From Paenibacillus_I sp035510375 (lineage in GTDB: Bacteria; Bacillota; Bacilli; Paenibacillales; Paenibacillaceae): 64,000 nucleotides of DNA. Where the stretch lies: NCBI RefSeq assembly GCF_035510375.1, contig NZ_DATKHG010000067.1. One strand, 5' to 3'. Of this stretch, positions 42,212 through 50,550 are shown piece by piece (position 1 is the stretch's first letter; each line of letters begins with the position of its first letter). The notes beneath the pieces were generated by a model. It was not told where the DNA came from, ran no database searches, and was given only the letters and a program-made list of their open reading frames with translations. The translations under genes were made by a program, and so were the position numbers.

Positions 42212-42559
42212 ATGGAGAAGCTTCATACCGAGGCGGAATTTCGCGGGCGGGTCGGACGGGACGGCTTGACCGTCGCCGTATTCAAGGCAGCCTGGTGCAA
42301 AGACTGCCATTTCATCGAACCGTTTATGCCGGATGTGGAGCGGGCCTACGCGGGCCGCATCGATTTCGTCGAGATTGACCGCGACGAGCTGCCGGATCTC
42401 TGCTCCGAATTAAACATTCTCGGCATTCCCAGCTTCATTGCGTTCCGCAGCGGCCAAGAGCTGATAAGGTTCGTCAGCAAGCTGCGCAAGACGCGCGAGG
42501 AAATCGAGCAGTTTCTCGACCGTGCCGTGCAAGTATCGGGCGAATTGTCCGAGCGGTAA
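42212..42559 (+). CDS. Thioredoxin-family protein
   Basis: A 115-residue thioredoxin fold with active site WCKDC (FKAAWCKDCHFIEPF, residues about 28-32) and the conserved cis-Pro later in LGIPSFIAFRSGQEL. Sequence between fits the usual beta-alpha-beta frame. It probably reduces disulfides or scavenges thiols in the cytosol. GAGGGGTG lies 7 bases before the ATG. Followed by a strong terminator. Confidence 0.88.
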   Translation: MEKLHTEAEFRGRVGRDGLTVAVFKAAWCKDCHFIEPFMPDVERAYAGRIDFVEIDRDELPDLCSELNILGIPSFIAFRSGQELIRFVSKLRKTREEIEQFLDRAVQVSGELSER

Positions 42560-42586
42560 CGGTTGCGGCCGCAGCCGAACCATGCG

Positions 42587-42631
42587 CCCCCGTATCGCTG
42601 CCGTCAGGCGAAGCGATACGGGGGATTTTTT
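42587..42631 (+). terminator. Terminator after the thioredoxin gene
   Basis: CCCCCGTATCGCT (42587-42599) pairs with AGCGATACGGGGG (42612-42624), followed by A and six T residues. Confidence 0.92.
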
Positions 42632-42674
42632 CGGTTTCAGGCCGTCCGCCGGGAGGCCTTTGCGTGGCGGGACT

Positions 42675-42692
42675 ATGTGAATATGTTCACCG
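42675..42692 (+). promoter_or_regulatory. Candidate Rex operator upstream of ctaA
   Basis: ATGTGAATATGTTCACCG compares with the Rex consensus TTGTGAAnnnnTTCACAA: 6 of 7 in the left arm and 5 of 7 in the right arm, correct 4-base spacing. It lies 75 bases before the ctaA start; a TATAAT (42724-42729) follows, so binding could block or control initiation. ResD half-sites are an alternative reading. Confidence 0.45.
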
Positions 42693-42766
42693 TTTGAACA
42701 TGGATTTTGACGATTTTTATCGTTATAATGATTCTGGGTTAATAACCGGAAATGTGGTGATGATCA

Positions 42767-43690
42767 ATGGTATCCCGCCGTTATCGGGCGCTCGCGGTTC
42801 TGGCCAGCATCGGCATGCTTCTCGTCTTGCTGGCGGGCGTCCTTGTGACGAATACCGAATCCGGCGAAGGCTGCGGAACGGACTGGCCGCTCTGCAACGG
42901 CAAGTTCATTCCCGCCAAGACGCTGGAATCGGGGATTGAATATTCCCATCGAATGATAAGCGGCTTGGTCGGTTTGCTCATCGTCGCGACATTCTTCGCA
43001 ACGTATCGAACATACAAGTCTTATAAAGAGCCGTTATGGTACGCCGGCGGCGCGTTGTTTTTCACGGTCGTGCAGGCGTTGATGGGCGCAGCGGCCGTCA
43101 AATGGCCGCAATCGCCGCCGGTTCTGGCGCTTCACTTCGGCATTTCGCTGTTGGCGTTCGCCTGCACCCTGCTGCTTGTTTTCTGGGCCTACCGGAATGG
43201 CGAAGGAAACAAGGCGTTGCAGCCTGCCTTTACGGTACCGGCGTCCTTCCATCCGCGCATTTTGCTGACTTTGGTTTACAGCATCGTCGTCATCTATCTC
43301 GGCGCTTATATCCGCCATACGGACTCCGGCGGCGGATGCCTCGGGTGGCCGCTCTGCAACGGCGAGCTCGTTCCCGAGATGGCGGGGGCGACCGGCATTG
43401 TGTTCGTTCACCGCGTGGCGGCCGCGATCATGCTGCTGTTGGTCGCCGGCATGAACATTCACATCCGCCGCAGCGGGCATACGGCGAGCGGCATTGCGCG
43501 GTCCGGACAGTGGGCGCTCGTTCTGGTCGTCGCCCAGATCGCCAGCGGCGCGCTGCTTACCGCGACATTCGGCAACGAGAATGTGTATGTCTTCGCCAAC
43601 TTGCTTCATAACTTGATCGTTTCGTTCTTTTTCGGCATTCTTGCCGACATGGCCATTCGTTCCCGGATATTGCGTGAGAGGCGGATTTAA
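42767..43690 (+). CDS. ctaA: Heme A synthase
   Basis: A 307-residue membrane protein with 8 predicted helices in two similar halves. Conserved His ligands lie in EYSHRMISG and LALHFGISL of the first half and FVHRVAAAI and LLHNLIVSFF of the second. Two Cys pairs (GEGCGTDWPLCNG and GGGCLGWPLCNG) are on the outside, as in Bacillus CtaA. It oxidises heme O to heme A for cytochrome aa3-type oxidase, acting with CtaB. The ribosome site is weak (GTGGTGAT). A Rex-like dyad and TATAAT precede the gene. Next gene starts 4 bases after the stop. Confidence 0.94.
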   Translation: MVSRRYRALAVLASIGMLLVLLAGVLVTNTESGEGCGTDWPLCNGKFIPAKTLESGIEYSHRMISGLVGLLIVATFFATYRTYKSYKEPLWYAGGALFFTVVQALMGAAAVKWPQSPPVLALHFGISLLAFACTLLLVFWAYRNGEGNKALQPAFTVPASFHPRILLTLVYSIVVIYLGAYIRHTDSGGGCLGWPLCNGELVPEMAGATGIVFVHRVAAAIMLLLVAGMNIHIRRSGHTASGIARSGQWALVLVVAQIASGALLTATFGNENVYVFANLLHNLIVSFFFGILADMAIRSRILRERRI

Positions 43691-43693
43691 CCG

Positions 43694-45481
43694 ATGAGCT
43701 TTCAGGATTTGCGTGCTTTTATCGAAACTCTGCGCCGGGAAGGCGGCTTGGCGGTTATAGACGCGCCGGTCGATCCCGTGCTGGAGATTGCGGAAATACA
43801 TCGGCGGGTTATTGACGAGGGCGGGCCCGCCCTTTTGTTCACGAATGTTAAAGGGAGCGCTTTCCCTGTCGTGACGAATTTGTTCGGTACGATCCGCAGG
43901 GTCGACATGGCGTTCGGTCCGCGTCCGGAGCAGCTGATGAAGCGGCTGGTCGGGCTGACGGACAAGCTGCTGCCGCCGTCGCCGAAAGCTTTGTGGGGCC
44001 AGCGCGACCTGGTGTGGGATATGCTGAAAATCGGCCTCAAGGACACGCCGGCGTCGCAAGCGCCGGTTCTTGACGTTCAGCGGCGCGAACGGCCGCTTGC
44101 CGGATTGCCCGCCATCACGAGCTGGCAGGAGGACGGGGGGCCGTTCATTACGCTGCCTCTCGTCTACACCGAGCGGCCGGGTCATCCGAAGGAGCATAAT
44201 CTCGGCATGTACCGCATGCAGATTTTCGACGACTCGACGACCGGCATGCATTGGCAAATTCAGAAGGGCGGCGGGTTCCACCATCATGAGGCGGAGTCGA
44301 GGAACGAGGCCTTGCCTGTGACGGTGTTTCTCGGCGGCCCGCCGGCGCTGATCGCATCGGCGATCGCGCCTGTGCCCGAGCATTTGCCCGAGCTGCTGCT
44401 GGCTTCATTGATCGTCGGCGGCAAGCTGCCGGTCGTGCGCGATCCGCAAGGACCGCACCGTCTGCCGGCCTACGCCGAATTCGCGATCAGCGGCAAGGTG
44501 CCGCCTCATCTCCGTCGTCCCGAAGGGCCGTTCGGCGACCATTTCGGCTATTATTCGCTGCAGCATGATTTCCCGGTTTTCAATGTGGACCATGTATGGC
44601 ACCGCAAGGATGCGATCTACCCCGCGACTGTTGTCGGCAAGCCCAGGCAGGAGGACTATTACCTGGGCGATTTCCTGCAGCGTTTGCTGTCGCCGGCTTT
44701 CCCGCTCGTCATGCCGACCGTCCGGTCGTTGTGGACATACGCCGAAACCGGCTTTCACGCGCTTGCCGCCGCGGTCGTACGGGAAAGCTATTCCCGGGAA
44801 GCGCTCGTCTCCGCCTTCCGCATTCTCGGAGAAGGCCAGCTGACTTTGACGAAGTTTCTGATGCTGACGGATCAGCCGGTCGATCTGGCCGATTTCCCGT
44901 CGCTGCTCGAGGCGGTGCTCAGCCGCTTCAATCCCGCAACCGATCTGTATATTTTCGACAAGACGTCCCACGATACGCTCGATTATACGGGGGGCAAGCT
45001 GAACCACGGCAGCAAGGGAGTGCTCGTCGGCGTCGGCCGGCCGATTCGGGAGCTTCCGGCCGCGTATGACGAAGGGCCGATCGATGAGGTTGCGGCGGCG
45101 GCTCCTTACTGCAAAGGCTGTCTCGTTGTGGCCGGCGCGGCCTATGAGCGGGAGCCCGAGCTCGCCAAACGGCTGTCCGGCCGTCTGGCCGCCCGCGGCA
45201 CGGCATGGCCGCTGGTCGTCCTTGTGGACGACGCGTCGATCGTGAACGGCCAAACGCCGTTCCTGTGGACGGTATTCACCCGCTTCAACCCGGCCGACGA
45301 CATTTACGCCGAGACCGAGCTGCGCAAGCATCATCTCGGCTACAAGCTGCCGATCGTCATCGATGCGCGAATGAAGCCGGGTTATCCCGACGAGCTTTTC
45401 CCGTGGGAGGACATCGTCCGGCTTGTCGACCGCAGATGGAACGAATACTTCGGCAAGCCGGCCGCCGTTATAAAGCGTTAG
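43694..45481 (+). CDS. UbiD-family decarboxylase, menaquinone-type
   Basis: A 595-residue decarboxylase. Family blocks are LFGTIRRVDMAFG, a metal/FMN region HHHEAESRNEALPVTVFLGG, PEGPFGDHFGYYSLQHDFP with conserved Glu and Arg positions (RRPEGPFGD), and NVDHVWHRKDAIYPATVVG. UbiD enzymes use prenylated FMN and decarboxylate aromatic acids. With mqnE 5 kb away, it is a good candidate for the futalosine-pathway decarboxylase (SCO4490-type). It directly follows ctaA. Its partner UbiX and prenyltransferase are not in the window. Confidence 0.85.
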   Translation: MSFQDLRAFIETLRREGGLAVIDAPVDPVLEIAEIHRRVIDEGGPALLFTNVKGSAFPVVTNLFGTIRRVDMAFGPRPEQLMKRLVGLTDKLLPPSPKALWGQRDLVWDMLKIGLKDTPASQAPVLDVQRRERPLAGLPAITSWQEDGGPFITLPLVYTERPGHPKEHNLGMYRMQIFDDSTTGMHWQIQKGGGFHHHEAESRNEALPVTVFLGGPPALIASAIAPVPEHLPELLLASLIVGGKLPVVRDPQGPHRLPAYAEFAISGKVPPHLRRPEGPFGDHFGYYSLQHDFPVFNVDHVWHRKDAIYPATVVGKPRQEDYYLGDFLQRLLSPAFPLVMPTVRSLWTYAETGFHALAAAVVRESYSREALVSAFRILGEGQLTLTKFLMLTDQPVDLADFPSLLEAVLSRFNPATDLYIFDKTSHDTLDYTGGKLNHGSKGVLVGVGRPIRELPAAYDEGPIDEVAAAAPYCKGCLVVAGAAYEREPELAKRLSGRLAARGTAWPLVVLVDDASIVNGQTPFLWTVFTRFNPADDIYAETELRKHHLGYKLPIVIDARMKPGYPDELFPWEDIVRLVDRRWNEYFGKPAAVIKR

Positions 45482-45510
45482 ACAACGCAACCCAGAGAAG
45501 GAGGAGTCCG

Positions 45511-46221
45511 ATGCTGCGCATGTTGTTCGGCGAACCCGCGCGGAAGGCCGAGGGAGCGCTGGCCGAAGCTTTTGAATGGATGGAACGTTTCGTGCGGCTC
45601 ATGAACGAGCGGATTTCGGCCGGAAAAGACGGCGACCATAAGCTGCGCACCTACGAGCTGTGGACGATCGGCCTGATGGCCGCGCTCGACGAGCTGGAGC
45701 AAAGCCGATATGCGGCAAGGCGGTTCGCTTCCAGGGTGCGAGGCAAATCGCTTGCGCAGATGCCCGAGGAGGAGCGGCTCGACTACTACCGGCACGTCTA
45801 TTTCGATAAAAACGCCTTTATCCGCGTGTTCGCGATACTCGATAAGCTGGGCACGTTCATGAACGATCTGTTCGGGCTGGAAACGGAGAAAATGAAGTCC
45901 CGTTTCTCCTATTTCACCGTCCTCCGGGGCATGCGCCAGCGCAATCTGCATCCGGCTTTGACGACGGTGCTCGGCAAGCTCAAGGACAGCAACAGGGAGC
46001 CGATGGCCAACCTTCGCAAGCGGCGGAATATCGAGGTCCACTACATGAACACGGAATTGATGGACGACCTGGTGCAAAGCCATCAATCGTACGGCACGGA
46101 ATTCAAGCTGGAAAATTTGGAATCGCATATGAGAGATTTGGACCAAGCGTTCGCCATGGTTGCCGAAACGCTTCGTTCCACCTTTGAGTATGCGGTCCGG
46201 CTGCCGAAGATGAACCGATAG
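45511..46221 (+). CDS. HEPN domain protein, Cthe_2314-like
   Basis: A 236-residue helical protein. The stretch RKRRNIEVHYMNTELMDDLVQ carries the Rx4H motif of HEPN domains (Arg-Asn-Ile-Glu-Val-His), and the size and helix pattern fit the Cthe_2314-like HEPN family. HEPN proteins are often RNases or nucleotidyltransferase partners in toxin-antitoxin systems, but this one stands alone among housekeeping genes. AAGGAGGAG lies 6 bases before the ATG, 29 bases after the UbiD gene, so it is likely co-transcribed. Confidence 0.7.
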   Translation: MLRMLFGEPARKAEGALAEAFEWMERFVRLMNERISAGKDGDHKLRTYELWTIGLMAALDELEQSRYAARRFASRVRGKSLAQMPEEERLDYYRHVYFDKNAFIRVFAILDKLGTFMNDLFGLETEKMKSRFSYFTVLRGMRQRNLHPALTTVLGKLKDSNREPMANLRKRRNIEVHYMNTELMDDLVQSHQSYGTEFKLENLESHMRDLDQAFAMVAETLRSTFEYAVRLPKMNR

Positions 46222-46277
46222 GCGCCTCATATGCTATACTCGTAACGAACGGGTTTTGTCGCGAGGGGAGGATGACC

Positions 46278-47048
46278 GTGGAACTGACGGGGAGAACGGC
46301 CTTAATAACGGGGAGCGCGAAGGGGCTCGGCAAGCGGGCTGCACTGCAGCTGGCGCGGCTGGGCTGCAACATCGTCGTCAATTATTTGCACAGCCGCGAG
46401 GAAGCGGAGGCTTTACGGGCCGAGATCGCGGCTCTCGGCGTCGGGGCGGCGGCCGTCCAGGCCGACGTGGCCGACCCGGAGCAGGTTGAACGCCTTGCGG
46501 AGGAAGCGGAGGCGGCGTTCGGCGGGGTCGATATTCTGATCAACAACGCGGGGCCGTTCATACGGGAGCGCCGATTGTTCGCGGATTACGACAAGGCGGA
46601 TATCACGGGCCTGGTCAACGGCAACCTGCTGGGAGTCATGCTGCTGGACCATTCGCTGCTGCCGGGGATGAGACGGCGCCGGTGGGGCCGGATCATTCAT
46701 TACGGCTTCGGCCATGCGGGCGAATCGCGCGCATGGCCGCATCGCGCGGTTTACGCAGCCGCCAAAACCGCCCTCGTCTCGTTCACCAAGACGCTGGCGG
46801 TGGAGGAAGCCGCCCAGGGCATTACGGTCAATATGATCTGCCCGGGCGACATCCGCGGAGCGAACAAAGAGCGGTCCATCGACGACGTGCTCGGCTTGAC
46901 GGACGAGGAGTCGCCTCGCGGACGGCCGGGTACCGGGGAGGATGTGGCGCGGGCGATCGTTTTTCTGTGCGATCCGAAGTCGGATTTCATTACCGGCAAT
47001 TTGCTCGACGTGACCGGAGGGTTTGATCCGATCAAGAATACGTTGTAA
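46278..47048 (+). CDS. Short-chain dehydrogenase/reductase
   Basis: A 256-residue Rossmann oxidoreductase: nucleotide site TALITGSAKGLGKRAALQL, NNAG, and the Tyr-Lys pair in VYAAAKTALVSFTKTLAVEEA. It is FabG-like overall. The usual catalytic Ser 13 residues before the Tyr is not present (RIIHYGFGHAGESRAW), so either another residue serves or this is a subfamily with changed chemistry. The GTG at 46278 was chosen because GGGAGG lies 6 bases upstream; the ATG at 46272 overlaps the ribosome site. Confidence 0.83.
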   Translation: MELTGRTALITGSAKGLGKRAALQLARLGCNIVVNYLHSREEAEALRAEIAALGVGAAAVQADVADPEQVERLAEEAEAAFGGVDILINNAGPFIRERRLFADYDKADITGLVNGNLLGVMLLDHSLLPGMRRRRWGRIIHYGFGHAGESRAWPHRAVYAAAKTALVSFTKTLAVEEAAQGITVNMICPGDIRGANKERSIDDVLGLTDEESPRGRPGTGEDVARAIVFLCDPKSDFITGNLLDVTGGFDPIKNTL

Positions 47049-47232
47049 GGCTCCGGTTCGGGCTCCGGTTGTCCGGGTGCATCGCTCCATTCTATTGCTG
47101 TTTCCTTAATCTCCTAGGCCCTGTAAAGGTGGAAACAGCAATGAATAAGCCGCTCCTCCCCCGAACAACCTCCGCAGCAGTTTTAAGGGCCAAAACCCTA
47201 TATAAAGTAAGAGCAAGCAGGATGCAGGGAAT

Positions 47233-47266
47233 ACAAAAAAGTCTTGCCTTATCGGCAAGACTTTTC
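47233..47266 (-). terminator. Terminator of the NifU-like gene
   Basis: GTCTTGCC (47241-47248) pairs with GGCAAGAC (47254-47261); on the minus strand the hairpin is followed by six T residues, on the plus strand by four. Probably bidirectional. Confidence 0.8.
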
Positions 47267-47282
47267 GTTCCGGAACATGAAC

Positions 47283-47528
47283 TTAGAATACTTGCACGAC
47301 CTCTTGCACACCTTCGACTTCTTCGAGAAGGGCGCGCTCGATACCGGCTTTCAGCGTGATCGTCGAGCTCGGGCAGCTGCCGCAAGCGCCCATCAGGCGC
47401 AGCTTGACGATGCCGTCCTCCACGTCCACCAATTCTACGTCGCCTCCGTCACGCTGGAGAAACGGACGCAATTTATCGAGCACATCCAGCACTTCGTCGT
47501 ACATGGCGTTTTGTGTTGCTTCGCTCAT
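47283..47528 (-). CDS. NifU-like Fe-S scaffold protein (YutI-like)
   Basis: An 81-residue protein with the NifU C-terminal domain: EVLDVLDKLRPFLQRDGGDVELVDVEDGIVKLRLMGACGSCPSSTITLKAGIERAL. The CxxC (ACGSCP) binds a labile Fe-S cluster that is handed to client proteins. Length and neighbours (yuzB, yutJ-like) match YutI of Bacillus. ATG at 47528 has AAAGGAG 9 bases upstream. Divergent from the yuzB-like gene. Confidence 0.92.
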   Translation of the reverse strand: MSEATQNAMYDEVLDVLDKLRPFLQRDGGDVELVDVEDGIVKLRLMGACGSCPSSTITLKAGIERALLEEVEGVQEVVQVF

Positions 47529-47609
47529 TGTCATCAGCTCCTTTCTTTCTTTATTATAGTACAAAGCGGACCAAATGAAAATGGTTCGCAAAAGGCCAGG
47601 TGAAATACC

Positions 47610-47882
47610 GTGATCAAACCGATCGTCGAGTTCTGCGCCAGCAACATGCATCACGGCACGGACCGGGTCATGAAGCGGCTTGAACAAAATCCCGACTATG
47701 AAGTGATCGAATACGGCTGTCTTGGCAATTGCGGCGAGTGCTACCTGTTTCCGTTCGCCTTCGTGAACGGCGACATCGTCGCCGCCGAGACGGCGGACGA
47801 GCTGTACGACAAAATCGAAGCCTCCGTTCGGGAGCAGGAAGCTGAACGCGCCGCTCTCGACAAGCTGCTTGACGATCTGTAA
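47610..47882 (+). CDS. YuzB-like protein (DUF1450)
   Basis: A 90-residue protein: IVEFCASNMHHGTDRVMKRLEQNPDYEVIEYGCLGNCGECYLFPFAFVNGDIV. The Cys residues in FCASN and CLGNCGEC suggest a metal or redox site, as in the YuzB/DUF1450 family. Function unknown, but synteny with yutI and yutJ is kept. GTG start with GCCAGGTGA 5 bases upstream. Convergent with the YutJ-like gene, 10 bases between stops. Confidence 0.85.
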   Translation: MIKPIVEFCASNMHHGTDRVMKRLEQNPDYEVIEYGCLGNCGECYLFPFAFVNGDIVAAETADELYDKIEASVREQEAERAALDKLLDDL

Positions 47883-47892
47883 GCGGCGGTCG

Positions 47893-48963
47893 TCAGCCGA
47901 AATGATGCTTCGATTTCCATAAGACGCCGGTTTTCAGCATGCGGGGCAGCCAGCCGTACATTTTGGCTTTGCCCATCATGCCGAAGCCGGCTTTTTTGCC
48001 GAGCGAGCCGAGAACGCCCCGCAGCTTGATTTTGCCGAGGTGAGGCGTCTCGCCGTTCCAGATCGCCTGAAGCACCTCGGCCACTTGGCTGCCTTGCGCG
48101 CCGGCGGCCTGTGCGCTCGGCGAGAAGGGAAGGCTTGCGCAATCGCCGACGATGAAAACGCCGGGATAGTCGGGAAGCTGGTGGTATTCATTGACGACCA
48201 GGCGCCCGCCGCCGTCCTTGGGCAGATTCAGCCGCTGCACAAGCGGGACCGGCTGAATGCCGGCCGTCCAGATCGTCACGTCCGATGCGATGGGGTCCGT
48301 TCGATCATAGACGACGCCTTCTTCGAGACGGGAAATGGACGTATTGCCGAGCATAACGACGTCATGCTCATTGAACCAAGAGGCGACATATTTCTGCAGG
48401 CGGTTCGGAAACCCGGACAGGACGCTCGGCCCGCGGTCCATAATCCGGATATTGAGATCGCTTCGGCTTTCGCGCAGTTCCGCGGCCACCTCGACGCCGC
48501 TCAGACCGCCGCCCACGATCGTCACTTGACCGTAAGGCTTGACGTCGCCCAGCCGCTGATACGTTTTCCGCGCGTTGGAGAACGTCTGTATGCTTGATGA
48601 ATAAACATCCGCTCCCGGTATGCCGTGATATTTATCCGTACAGCCGAGCGCAATCGCGAGCCAGTCATAGGAGATCGGATCTTGTTCGGCCAAATGGACA
48701 AGCTTGCCGTCCAAGTCGACCTCCGTCACCTCGCCGTACGTGAGCATGAGACGGGGATCGGACGGAAACGGATTGCGCAGCTCGATGTCGGCGACGGTGC
48801 CCGCCGCCAGCGCATAATATTCCGTCTTCAGCCCCTGGAAAGGCATCCGGTCGATAAGCACGACGATCGTATCCTCCGGAATTTGCTTGTCAAGCAGCTC
48901 CTGGGCGATCATCAGTCCCCCGTAGCCGCCTCCCAAAATGACGCAACGTTTCAAATCATCCAC
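47893..48963 (-). CDS. NAD(P)/FAD-dependent oxidoreductase, YutJ-like NADH dehydrogenase
   Basis: A 356-residue flavoprotein of the type II NADH dehydrogenase family. FAD site RCVILGGGYGGLMIAQELL at the start, second Rossmann GQVTIVGGGLSGVEVAAELRE for NADH, and FIVGDCASLPFSPSAQAAGAQGSQVA near the C-terminus for FAD. The C-terminal tail is basic with some hydrophobic residues, suited to membrane contact. It likely oxidises NADH to feed quinone. A GTG at 48963 is used; AAAGG just upstream is close, so the start is uncertain by a few codons. It resembles the ndh-like protein at 55972. Confidence 0.87.
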   Translation of the reverse strand: MDDLKRCVILGGGYGGLMIAQELLDKQIPEDTIVVLIDRMPFQGLKTEYYALAAGTVADIELRNPFPSDPRLMLTYGEVTEVDLDGKLVHLAEQDPISYDWLAIALGCTDKYHGIPGADVYSSSIQTFSNARKTYQRLGDVKPYGQVTIVGGGLSGVEVAAELRESRSDLNIRIMDRGPSVLSGFPNRLQKYVASWFNEHDVVMLGNTSISRLEEGVVYDRTDPIASDVTIWTAGIQPVPLVQRLNLPKDGGGRLVVNEYHQLPDYPGVFIVGDCASLPFSPSAQAAGAQGSQVAEVLQAIWNGETPHLGKIKLRGVLGSLGKKAGFGMMGKAKMYGWLPRMLKTGVLWKSKHHFG

Positions 48964-49088
48964 AACCTTTACACAGCCCCGTCAGGGACAATCATACTGA
49001 ACTACAATAGAGATTAACCTCGTCCAGCGGACGCTGAACCGCAGGCGCCGCCTGACCGGCAGTCGATTTTAGTATGCGCAACAAGGAA

Positions 49089-49108
49089 GCGGGCCATCAG
49101 CGGCCCGC
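49089..49108 (-). terminator. Probable terminator of mqnE
   Basis: GCGGGCC (49089-49095) and GGCCCGC (49102-49108) form a short GC-rich stem 6 bases past the mqnE stop; on the minus strand it is followed by TTCCTTGTT. Confidence 0.5.
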
Positions 49109-49113
49109 GTTCG

Positions 49114-50217
49114 TCAGTCGTACGTTTGAATTTCGTTGTAGAACGTATCGCGTTCCACCGGTACGCGGCCGGCTCCTTTTACAAGCCAGATCAAGTCTTC
49201 GCGGGTAATGCCTTCCGGCGTCAACGCGCCTGCGGAGTGGCTGATCCGTTCCTTCACAATGGTGCCGTGAACGTCGGATGCGCCCATGGTCAGCGATATT
49301 TGCGTCAGTTGGACGCCGATATTGATGAAATAAGCCTTAATGTGCTGGAAGTTGTCCAGCATAAGGCGGCTGACGGCAATCGTCTTCAGATCCTCGTAAG
49401 CCGAATTGCGGCGGCGGATGCCGGCCCTGGGGCTGATCGGCTGCATCGACAACGGAATGAAGACCATGAAGCCGTTCGTCTCATCCTGAAGCTCGCGGAT
49501 CTTGACCATATGCTCAACCCGCTGCTCATAGGTCTCGATCGAGCCGTACAGCATCGTCGTATGCGTCCGGAGGCCAAGCTCATGGGCGGTGCGGTGCACC
49601 TCGAGATATTGGCTGACGTCGGCTTTATCGACCCGCATTTTTTTACGGTATTGGTCGGATAAAATTTCCGCGCCGCCGCCTGTGAGCGTGCCGAGTCCGG
49701 CGCCGATCAGCGTCTGCAGCACTTCCTTGTAGCTCAGCCCGCTGATCCGGGAGAAGAAATCGATCTCGGCCGCCGTGTAGGCTTTCAGGGTGACGTCCGG
49801 GTAGCGGTCGCGCAGCGCCTTGAGCGAATCGACGTAGTATTGAAACGGCACGTGCGGATTATGGCCGCCCACGATATGGAATTCACGAACGCCCGGGTGA
49901 AAATGCTGGTCCACATAAGCGATCATCTGCTCCCCCGTCAACGTATAAGCGCCTTCTTCACCCTCATCCTTGCGGAAGTTGCAGAATGCGCAGTGCGCTT
50001 CGCATACATTCGTAAAGTAGAGGCTCATGTTCTCGATGAAGTAGACTTTTTTCCCGTTCTTGCGGACATTTGCCTCGTTGGCCATTTGTCCGATCGACAG
50101 AAGGTCATCCGATTTGTACAGGAATACGCCGTCCTCGAGCGTGAGCCGTTCGCCTTGCCGTACCTTTTCCCGGATGTCCTGCATGCGTTTTTCTTCGGTT
50201 GGTATGACGACGTTCAT
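49114..50217 (-). CDS. mqnE: Aminodeoxyfutalosine synthase (radical SAM)
   Basis: A 367-residue radical SAM enzyme. The cluster motif CxxxCxxC is NVCEAHCAFCNF at about residues 71-80, with Tyr before it; later blocks are FHIVGGHNPHVPFQYYVDSLKALRDRYPDVTLKAYTAAEIDFF and TTMLYGSIETYEQRVEHMVKIRELQDETNGFMVFIPL. This matches MqnE, which joins 3-[(1-carboxyvinyl)oxy]benzoate with SAM to make aminodeoxyfutalosine, an early step of the futalosine menaquinone route. TAAGGAGGAG lies 6 bases before the ATG. Confidence 0.93.
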   Translation of the reverse strand: MNVVIPTEEKRMQDIREKVRQGERLTLEDGVFLYKSDDLLSIGQMANEANVRKNGKKVYFIENMSLYFTNVCEAHCAFCNFRKDEGEEGAYTLTGEQMIAYVDQHFHPGVREFHIVGGHNPHVPFQYYVDSLKALRDRYPDVTLKAYTAAEIDFFSRISGLSYKEVLQTLIGAGLGTLTGGGAEILSDQYRKKMRVDKADVSQYLEVHRTAHELGLRTHTTMLYGSIETYEQRVEHMVKIRELQDETNGFMVFIPLSMQPISPRAGIRRRNSAYEDLKTIAVSRLMLDNFQHIKAYFINIGVQLTQISLTMGASDVHGTIVKERISHSAGALTPEGITREDLIWLVKGAGRVPVERDTFYNEIQTYD

Positions 50218-50474
50218 TGCCGCTCCTCCTTACATAAGTACAAAAAATGTCAGATGCCGTCGGATGCAGGAGAGAACGTGCGGATACAGCAAGCAGCCCT
50301 GACTGACCGACATCTGCCTTATTGTGAAAAAAGTAACATAATCGAATCGATTGCAGACTGTCCTCATTATAAACCTCCTCGTGCGGCGGGGCAACTACAT
50401 TTCCCCGATTACGGGCGTGCGGGGGGCTCATCCACCAAGGTTGAAGCCTGTCGATCGGACCCGGGCGATCGCTC

Positions 50475-50503
50475 TTGAGCGGGTGTCGATTGTGGGGTAT
50501 ACT
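50475..50503 (+). promoter_or_regulatory. SigA promoter of the ErpA-like gene
   Basis: TTGAGC (50475-50480) and TATACT (50498-50503), spacer 17 bases, 47 bases before the ATG. The rest of the 333-base gap to mqnE holds T-rich and dyad sequence (about 50240-50345) that may be the mqnE leader; no gene seen. Confidence 0.65.
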
Positions 50504-50550
50504 ATATTTAAGTGAGTTCAATCACACGGTATTTGACGGGAGGGACGACC

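Noticed and set aside
43034..44383. 449-codon minus-strand frame opposite ctaA and the UbiD gene
   Set aside because: Crosses two real genes and shows only basic, His-rich translated noise.
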